Positions 56,763-64,000 of a DNA stretch of 64,000 bases are shown here, one piece after another. The translations under genes and the position numbers were made by a program. This DNA is from Kalmusia sp. IMI 367209 (taxonomy: Eukaryota; Ascomycota; Dothideomycetes; Pleosporales; Didymosphaeriaceae). The DNA is taken from NCBI GenBank assembly GCA_027946365.1, contig JAPEUQ010000011.1, positions 558,001 to 622,000 on the forward strand. The letters run 5' to 3'. The notes under the pieces are model-generated. The model saw only the letters and a program-made list of their open reading frames with translations. It did no database searches and was not told where the DNA came from. Each line of letters starts with the position of its first letter. Position 1 is the stretch's first letter.

Positions 56763-57825
56763 TGGTGTTGTCACTGACTAGCAGCTTGTGAATTCGCTTC
56801 TTCGGTGGTATGTAAAGGTGGGAAGAAAGCGAGAGGTGAGAAATCGAGGTGCAACTGTTGCTTACCAATAGTTGTCTGAATAGGGAAGCGACGGATGAGG
56901 TCACGTTAGTGCGAACGGAGTTAGCTCAGCCACGAACATACATGTTCAATCGACGACATAACAGGCGAAAAAGAGCCATGTTCAATCGACGACATAACAG
57001 GCGAAAAAGAGCCATGTTCAATCGACGACATAACAGGCGAAAAAGAGCCATGGGTTGATACAGGCTATTGTCGTCCCCAATGCGATTGTTTTCTCTGTCA
57101 AGTACACCCTTCAATATCCTCGAAACAGTTTCGATCAAGGCTTGGCCATCTTCTGATTTGCTAGGCCAAGGCTACTCTGCATTGAAACAAGTAGCCAGTT
57201 TCTGATCTCCCAAGGCCAGAACTTACTTTGCAAGGGCGATAATAGTAGAGCTTGGCTGCGTGGTTGTTAGATATCCACAAACTCTAGATGTGAAGTGCGA
57301 CCAGTCTCTCAAATCTAATAAGCCGTCTACCCGCCCTCGGCGTACGGACAGGACGCTGTCATCGTATCGCGACATACTTCCCGTTTGACTCCAACCAGGT
57401 GCCCCCTCTATGAAGCAACGGACAACCCCAAGGATGAGACTGGGGATCATACGGCCGCTAAGCCCCAAGCACAACTGAAACACCAAAGTGTCATCACGTG
57501 ACCCAGTATGTCGCGCATCTTGGGGCCGCTCTGTACCTTAAACGAGCCCTACCATCACCCAAACGGTGGAAATGCACAGGGGCCATGCCGGCTCTTGGCC
57601 AGGCGTTGCCGCAGCACATGTAACTGTCGGGACGGAGGTTCGAAACCATTAGCGCATAAAGAAGTGGCGAGACCATCTTACCTGACAGAACAAGCCGACC
57701 AGATATATAGAGGAGGGCTCGTTTTAATCATGCGTTTGGTTCCTCATCGACAGGACAATCTTTCCCTCACAAACATTGCCAACTAACGTCGACTTTCATT
57801 CGCTACACGGGACTAGATCTTGAAG
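56763..57825. other. Intergenic with tandem repeat
   Basis: 1.06 kb between the divergent bZIP and CFEM starts. It contains the 36-bp tandem repeat at 56942-57049 and no supported gene. Confidence 0.45.
56942..57049. repeat. 36-bp tandem repeat, three copies
   Basis: Three head-to-tail copies of a 36-nt unit starting atgttcaatcgacgac (56942-56977, 56978-57013, 57014-57049), apparently identical. The length is a multiple of three and the unit has no stop in one frame on each strand, so it lies in a frame of 69 codons (+) and one of 70 codons (-). Neither frame looks like a conserved protein. Confidence 0.9.
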
Positions 57826-58207
57826 ATGCGTTCTTTCCTCATTGTCATGGTTGTTACTACGGGTGTATGTGCGTCGGCGTCTCCTGTGGCGGCTCCTCAA
57901 GAAGAATCCGTAGTGGCAGTCGGGCAGTGTGCGGTACGTCTACGTCTGGGTTGATTTATATGATTGAAGAGTGCTTTGCTGACAGAAAATATAGCAAGAC
58001 TGCTGGAACGAAAGCGCAGCAACAGCCAATTGCGATCCCAACGCAGACGATGATTGTTTGTGTGGTCCCTTTTTCGATGCGGTCACGGCATGTACATCGC
58101 AAACATGCAGCGTAGGCGATAACCTTGGTGAGTACATACTAACGCTTTGCAAGATTGCACTGACGTTTCTCTTAGCGGTCCTCAACACACTAGAACCGTT
58201 ATGTTAG
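57826..58207 (+). CDS. Small secreted CFEM-domain protein
   Basis: Three exons (57826-57933, 57995-58127, 58176-58207) with introns of 61 and 48 nt give 90 residues, too short and too split to be seen as one long frame. Residues 1-19 form a signal peptide. The mature part contains eight cysteines in CFEM order: GQC-AQDC, NC, DDDCLC, TAC, TC and a final LC, with the Asp-rich segment DPNADDDC. Intron 1 separates the first two Cys. CFEM proteins are fungal cell-surface or secreted proteins; some bind haem, others act in host interaction. No GPI-anchor tail is present, so free secretion is likely. It is divergent from the bZIP gene across about 1.06 kb. Confidence 0.87.
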
Positions 58208-61200
58208 CGGCAACTGGCATGGCGCAAGCGGTGGATGGAAAATACTGTACATGGATAGAACACTTGAGACGACCGGCAATACGACATAGATACCCTAAAC
58301 GAGCCATCGCAATTCATTTCTCCTACATTGAACCAAAACAAACAATTCTTGACTCCCGGATCATGCCGCAGTCATCGTCTGTTAACTACGTCGAATAAAG
58401 CGTGAGACTAAGCGTGTATTAACTGCGGAAGAAGTTTTCTGGAGATCAAAGAAGATATGATTGTGTTGATCAAGATGACGGACAATCTGGGATAATGCTT
58501 GATTATCAGCGAATATCAGCAACAGCTGACCAATATCCCGAAGAGGTAGAAGATCTGGTCGGTGAACACAGCCTAAGTCTACGAACGCTGAAGAGTGGAC
58601 ATAGGTAAATTCACTGAAACAAAAGCAAGATCCATGCATCGAAGGAACACGCTTTACAGGCATTCGAGAGGTCTGTCCATAAGGGTTGATCTAGTGATCA
58701 CTTCCAGAAGAACAATTGAGATTAGTTGCATAAGCTATTCATAAAGCCATCGTTTAGGTATGGAGAGTGAGAAGTAGAATAGCAATTCTGCCCTAGAAAG
58801 ATTTACATCGGGTGTGCTGAGATTGGCTACGGAGGAGGGACCGCTACTCTTTATTTGATAGTGCTTCCCTCTTAGCCTTTTGCCGAAGTGCTTCTTCACT
58901 CCTCACGATGGGCACACGCATAGACGAACCTCCAGATATCCGGAAACGGCGAAGTCTTACTGTGCACAGCTCACGCCCTATCATGACCAGACAGATGCAC
59001 TCGCAGCGTTGATCATCTGATGTCGAGTGGGATTCAATCACATCACTTGATCTGCTTCTTTGATGACACCTTTAGACGAAGTATACATGATACTTCGGGG
59101 TACTACTCATGGTAAAGATCATCAAAGATCGACCTAACAGACCAACACTGTGTCCGTCGTTCCATATAGAATATAGCCAAGTAACGTCATTAGCTGAGGA
59201 CGATGCTGCATTTTCTCCGTACAGGCCCAACGCATCGATGAATGGTTCAGTCTGGGCAAAGGGGACTCTGAAGTACCAAATCCAAGGGTAATGATTCACC
59301 CAGAGACGCGCAAGCGGTGGGCTCAAGTGGACCTTAACTTTGGGTTCTTGGTGACGTTTTCTTGCCACGTTACGAGGCATGGCTCCAGGTTGCTACACTG
59401 AATCAAAGGATGACATCAATGCGATCTCTATGGCAATTCTTCCATGGAACCCGCTGCTGCTAGCATGCTGCTAGCATGCTCATCCGCTACCAGATCGGGT
59501 TCTGGGGAATTGCAGAACGCGGGGCCCCATGACTTAATCGGAGATCGGTAGCGTAGATACGGAGCCAGTTGCCCCCCGAGCGAGATCGTCGGCGCGGGTG
59601 GACCAATGAAGAGATGAAAACGTCCGCGCAACGGGCGCTACGGAAAATGGTCAATGATGCTGGCGTTCAAAGAAGCTCTGAATCCCGCATGCGAAAGGCC
59701 CCTAGGGAGGAAAGTCGCGAGTCTTTGAAACTCTGGGACTACGCTCGGCAAAGGTGAACCGGGGCGAGCTGAGCGCCCGTCGCAGATATCCAGACTGATC
59801 CTACGCTCACCTGAGCATAGTGGGACTGTGGAGTAGAAAGCCCCTGCATCGTGAGGCTCAGACGACGAGTGGGTACGATATGGGCATTGATAGGACGATA
59901 GGAGCTGTTTCAATTTCGAGGCTGGTCTGCGGCAGTGGTACCTTGCAGAGGCATGGCTCGGATAGGTAATCCATCCCCCCACGGCGCTCTGAACGAGTAT
60001 CCACACAGCAGAATGTTGTCCGGATTCTCCCGGACACGTGCGCTAGACGCTGGAGGTACATGGTACGTCGCTGGCAAAATTTTCAGTCGGAAGCGTATCG
60101 AGACGGGGCTAGGGGATACCTCGGAAAATGGCGTGCTAGCCTGGCAGAGTTTCTCCAGCTATTGACCCGAGGCCGATCTGTCGAGAGCTAGCAGGCGTCA
60201 GGAAAACTGGAGGCAGCATGGAGCATTGGCGGTCATGGCAGCCAAGTGGCGCGCACCCCGTCAACATAACAGGACTTCTAAGCTGCCTTCTTCTTCGTGT
60301 GGTACAGACGACCTGGACTTTGATAAGGCGCATCGGGGCAGGCGGCGCGCGTTTCCGTTGTGCGTCTCAGCGCAGGCCCTCGACGAGAAGCGAGCCCGAC
60401 CCCCACTGATCTCCTCTGCGAGCCCAGACGCTCAGGGTTGCCCCGCCAAAACAGCCTGTCCGGGAGCGTCGCGACTGACATGGGGCTCCGCACGGCCATG
60501 CGGACGGCGAGCGGCATGGTGAGGCGTCGCGGCGTGCAGCCTGGCGCGGTGGTGAGGACGACTTTTGCCGGCAGGACGGGCTGCCTGCGTGCATGTGTGC
60601 ATGTGTGCAGGAGGGTGTTGTGTCGTGTACGCTGGCCGGCGGGAGGCAGTCGGGAGGCCATCGGGGAGGGGGAGGGTGCGCAGATTCGCTGTGACGCAGG
60701 CCTCACCGACTTTCGTCTTGCCCCGGGAAGGCGCATCCCTGACCAGCGGGCCGAGGTGGCAGCCGCCCTGAACCGCACATCAACACCACCGCCCACAAAG
60801 TGACGATGCAGCCAGCTGCGTGAGCGCCGCCCTGCGTTTGCGCCTCGTATGCGCTGCTGGCCAGCCGTCTCGCCGTTGCTTTTGGCGACTGCAGAGAGAG
60901 CGCGCGCGCGCGCGCACGCCCCAGATCAGCAAGACCCCCCACACTTGGGTTCCCCCAGCTGAAGGTGCAGCAGTGCGGTGGTGCAAGCAGCAGGACAAAC
61001 AGCGCCGCCTCGGAAAGGGGGGGTGGACGGATGATTGGCCTGGACGTGTATCATGGAGGAATGCGAGCAAGCAGCATGAGGGCAACGCCTCGTATTTGCT
61101 GGGCGCTTGGCTTGGGGTTGACGGGGTGAATGGGGTGGACGCTGGGGGGCTTGGATTGCGTGCTGTCCTTGTCACACACGGCGGCACGCTGGTGGGCCAA

Positions 61201-62319
61201 TGGAGCGCGCCTCGGACGAGGGAGGATACTGTGGTGTAGAGTAGTGCCAGCCCGCGTATAGCATCTGATGAGCCGTCGTAGTCGTCGCAGCGGAGGACGG
61301 GCTTGCACATGGCAACCCCAGACGGCTGCCAGTGGATGGGCCTTATCGCAACCCCCAAGCCAGCACCGCCACAAGTACCCCAGGTGGGCAGCGTGCTATC
61401 ACGGCGTGACGGGGTCACAAAAAGAAAGGGACCAGAGGACGAGCCCCAGGACCACGCTGGCTGTTGCTCACGTACGCCGTGCCTCGCTGTACACATTACA
61501 AGACACGGGGCGTCCGCTGTCTTACTGCCCTCCACCCAAGCACACCCCCCTCGACGTCTCCCTGGGATCTGACTGCTCACACTGCGTCCACGTCGACTCC
61601 GCCTCGCCGAGACTGCCCTGTCCGCGTTGCATCATCGCTGCGCCGGCTCACCGCTGCTGGCAGAGTGGAAAATTTCAGCTGCAAATTCTGTGCGTCTTAC
61701 CACAGACACGGGCTTTTCCAGTGAGAATTTGCTGGCCGGCGCTCCACCTCAAATCAAAAGCGTCGGGCGGACTTTTCCCAGCGTCCCAGCGTCCCAGCGG
61801 CATCCTCGGTCGCCCGCTCAACAAGAAAAGTAAAAGGTCGTCTCGGCCAGGGCCGCCCTGCACGCTCTGTCGCTCCGTCGCTCTGCAACACACGGGCACA
61901 GGCAGGACGCTGTACACGCCTCGTACCGGCTGCACCGTGTATATCGCCAGACGCACGCCATCTCGGCCGCCGCTCAATCTCGCCGCCGCAATCTATCTGG
62001 CCTGCGCCTGCAGACTCCGCAGCAGCTGCAGCAGCGCAGTCATCATTGCGCGACCGGGGCCCGCTAGCCTGATACATTCTCCACGACTCGACCTAGGGCG
62101 CCGACCCGAAAAGAAACACGCTGCCGGGCGCTCCACACTTCGGCCTTGGCTGCACCTTCTCCTGATTCCGGCTGATCCTCGTCTAGCACAGACAAAAGGA
62201 CAAGCTTCCTGCGCCAGTTCCCCCCACACCATCCCGCCGAGCCTGCCTCTGCAAATAAATATCCTACTCCCCATCCTTCCCCCGACTTTTTCGCTGCCCA
62301 CGCCGCTGGTGCTGATCAC
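58208..62319. promoter_or_regulatory. 4.1-kb non-coding region, promoter and leader of creA
   Basis: No gene is supported. From about 60200 onward the sequence is GC-rich and frames overlap on both strands, as expected for non-coding GC-rich DNA. A (GC)n tract lies at about 60899-60913. CCCCAG, a match to the CreA consensus SYGGRG on the other strand, occurs at 60917, 60953, 61378 and 61444. A long leader with upstream frames is typical of creA orthologues. The first ~300 bp belong to the CFEM gene 3' region. Confidence 0.4.
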
Positions 62320-63650
62320 ATGCAACACTCCAACCCGTCCATAGGTTCTTATAACCTATCCAGCGTCCTCAACCACGACCAAGCACAGCAAGCACAACAA
62401 GCACAGCACGCTCAACAGCAGAACCACACGCCCTCCCCCAGCACTCCCCTCCCACCAACCCGCTCCAGCCTGCCGACGCTACCATGGCGACGGCCACTGT
62501 CAGCCTCATGGCCCCTTTGCTCCAGAATGCCCAGCAGTCCCAGGACGAGCCCCGCCAGGATCTCCCGCGCCCTTACAAGTGCCCGTTGTGCGAGAAGGCC
62601 TTCCACCGTCTGGAGCACCAGACCCGTCACATCCGGACGCACACGGGAGAGAAGCCGCACGCCTGTACCTTCCCTGGATGCTCAAAACGCTTCAGCCGCT
62701 CCGACGAGCTCACCAGGCACTCGCGGATACACAACAACCCCAACTCTCGCAGAGGCAACAAGCAGCACGCCGTCGCCGCCGCCGCCGCCGCCGCTGCGGG
62801 CATGATGGAGCCCAACTCCATGGCCCACATGATGCCACCGCCAGCCAAGTCCATCTCGCGCTCTGCGCCCAGCTCCAACATTGGCTCGCCCAACGTCTCT
62901 CCTCCGCACTCCTTCTCCAACTACTCGCCCAATGTATCCTCGGATCTGGCGTCCTATCGAAGCGGCGGCAGCCACAGCAACAGCAGCAGCCCCAACGGCC
63001 TGGCACGCAACATCGATCTGCTTGCCGACGCGGCCTCGAGACTGGAGCAAAGGCACGGACATCACTTCTCACATGCCAGCCGCCACGTTACTAGTCACGG
63101 CTACCATCCCTACCAGAACAACCACCGCCTCCCTGGCCTGGCTCAGTATGCCTACTCTCAGCCCATGTCACGATCGCATTCACATGAAGATGACGACCCC
63201 TATGCGCACCGGATGACGAAGAAGTCGCGGCCCGGTTCTCCCCTCTCAACGGCGCCACCATCACCGACATTCTCGCATGACTCATGCTCGCCAACACCGG
63301 ATCACACCCCGCTTGCAACGCCCGCCCATTCCCCGCGGTTGCGCCCGCACGGTTTCAACGACGTGCAGCTCCCGCATCTCCGGCATTTGAGCCTCCACCA
63401 CGTGCCAGCCCTTGCGCCGATGGAGCCCTCAACCAACACCGAGCAGCCATACGTTCCGTCTCAGACGACGGGCGGCCTTCGGATAGGCGACATCATTTCA
63501 AAGCCGGAAGGTGCGCAGCGAAAACTGCCTGTACCTCAAATCCCGAAAGTCGCCGTCCAGGATCTCCTCAACGCTCCAAGCGGATTCTCCTCTGGCAACT
63601 CCTCTACAACCGGATCCGTGGCCGGCAATGACCTCTCAGAACGATATTAA
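62320..63650 (+). CDS. creA: Carbon catabolite repressor CreA/Cre1, N-terminal frame interrupted
   Basis: The C2H2 fingers identify CreA: from the ATG at 62484 (context ACCATGG), finger 1 uses C33, C36, H49 and H53 and finger 2 uses C61, C66, H79 and H83, linked by TGEKPHA and followed by NNPNSRR. An Ala run, Ser/Asn-rich middle and C-terminal [36 protein letters not shown] repression region are present. The 388-codon frame from 62484 is intact. Upstream, the 62320 frame [20 protein letters not shown] with Gln-rich repeats resembles the usual CreA N-terminus, but it is in another frame; one missing base at 62446-62456 would join it to [16 protein letters not shown] and give 443 residues. The protein is a nuclear repressor of genes for alternative carbon sources. 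Confidence 0.93.
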
Positions 63651-64000
63651 CATGCCTCGAGGCATTGCACTGCACGGAGTTTTGGTAGCATTGTTTGGAT
63701 CTCCTTTTTTTTTTCTTTAGCCAGCGAGCGTTGAATTTTAGGTTGGAGCATAGACCGGGTTTCAGCAGATTACGGTGCCGAAATGCCCTCAAGGCAGTAA
63801 CGAGCTCATGATTTTCGGTTCTTGGGATCACTCATAGAATTTTCTTTCCTTTTTTCTTGTTTTGCTTTGTTGGACCGATCATACCCGCGGAACCAGGAAC
63901 CCGCAGTTCTGTATCACCACTTCACACTTGCTTGTTTCTTTGTTCAGGCACCTGGGCAAGCTGCTTATTGGCAGCATCTGTAGACAGCACACTAGCTCAG
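63651..64000 (+). other. 3' flank of creA
   Basis: 350 bp after the creA stop, with T-rich tracts (63702-63717 and 63840-63870) expected for a 3' untranslated region. No further gene is visible before the end of the window. Confidence 0.45.

Noticed and set aside
57590..57680. tRNA-like T-loop (GGTTCGAAACC)
   Set aside because: The flanking bases do not form a T-stem on either strand, and no acceptor stem or anticodon arm could be found.
61268..62344. 358-codon plus-strand frame upstream of creA
   Set aside because: Composition is random-like and Pro/Arg/Ser-rich, it overlaps the creA leader and has no recognisable motif.
1..64000. CRISPR array, prokaryotic operon or mobile element
   Set aside because: No spaced direct repeats, terminal inverted repeats or transposase-like frames were seen, and the genes carry spliceosomal introns.

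Overview
This window reads as nuclear DNA of a filamentous ascomycete (Pezizomycotina, most likely Dothideomycetes; the class is an inference). The evidence is short 42-75 nt spliceosomal introns with GTRNGT donors and CTRAY branch sites, Zn2Cys6 and C2H2 transcription factors, a fungal rhodopsin-type membrane protein, a CFEM secreted protein, a complex I subunit and a CreA-type carbon repressor. I rebuilt 22 protein genes by following reading frames across introns, plus a doubtful 46-codon reading frame. No rRNA gene, tRNA gene, transposon or CRISPR array could be supported.

Layout. 0.4-9.1 kb looks accessory: a TM-tailed protein of a fungal-restricted family, a 1383-residue protein joining a trypsin-like protease domain, a protein kinase domain and a zinc-finger tail, and a DUF6594 membrane protein, set in gene-poor DNA. 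11.4-24.4 kb holds a Gfo/Idh/MocA (inositol 2-dehydrogenase-like) oxidoreductase, a Zn2Cys6 regulator, a 1263-residue putative mitochondrial protein, an M3 metallopeptidase and a rhodopsin-type membrane protein. 26.3-33.2 kb holds a C2H2 plus fungal-trans regulator behind a 3.8 kb GC-rich leader. 33.2-47.4 kb is a housekeeping block: complex I 29.9 kDa-type subunit, transmembrane PDI, rhodanese, a 117-residue protein 16 nt from an RpiB-type isomerase, a CTF1-beta-like Zn2Cys6 factor, a Nudix hydrolase and a disordered nuclear protein. 48.2-58.2 kb holds a LysM protein, a leukotriene A4 hydrolase-type aminopeptidase, a URE2-type GST, an alpha/beta hydrolase, a bZIP-DUF3425 factor, a 36-bp tandem repeat and a CFEM protein. 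creA closes the window after a 4.1 kb leader.

Two points matter most. First, the trypsin-like/kinase/zinc-finger fusion is an unusual architecture with an apparently intact His-Asp-Ser triad and a non-RD kinase loop; it is the best candidate for an undescribed signalling or self/non-self protein. Second, six otherwise conserved genes carry seven 1-2 nt indels, and a seventh carries an in-frame TGA. In each indel case, undoing the indel restores a reading frame whose length and splice phases close exactly. Because a respiratory complex I subunit and creA are among them, uncorrected assembly errors at short homopolymers or dinucleotides are more likely than real decay, and the gene models here should be read with that in mind.
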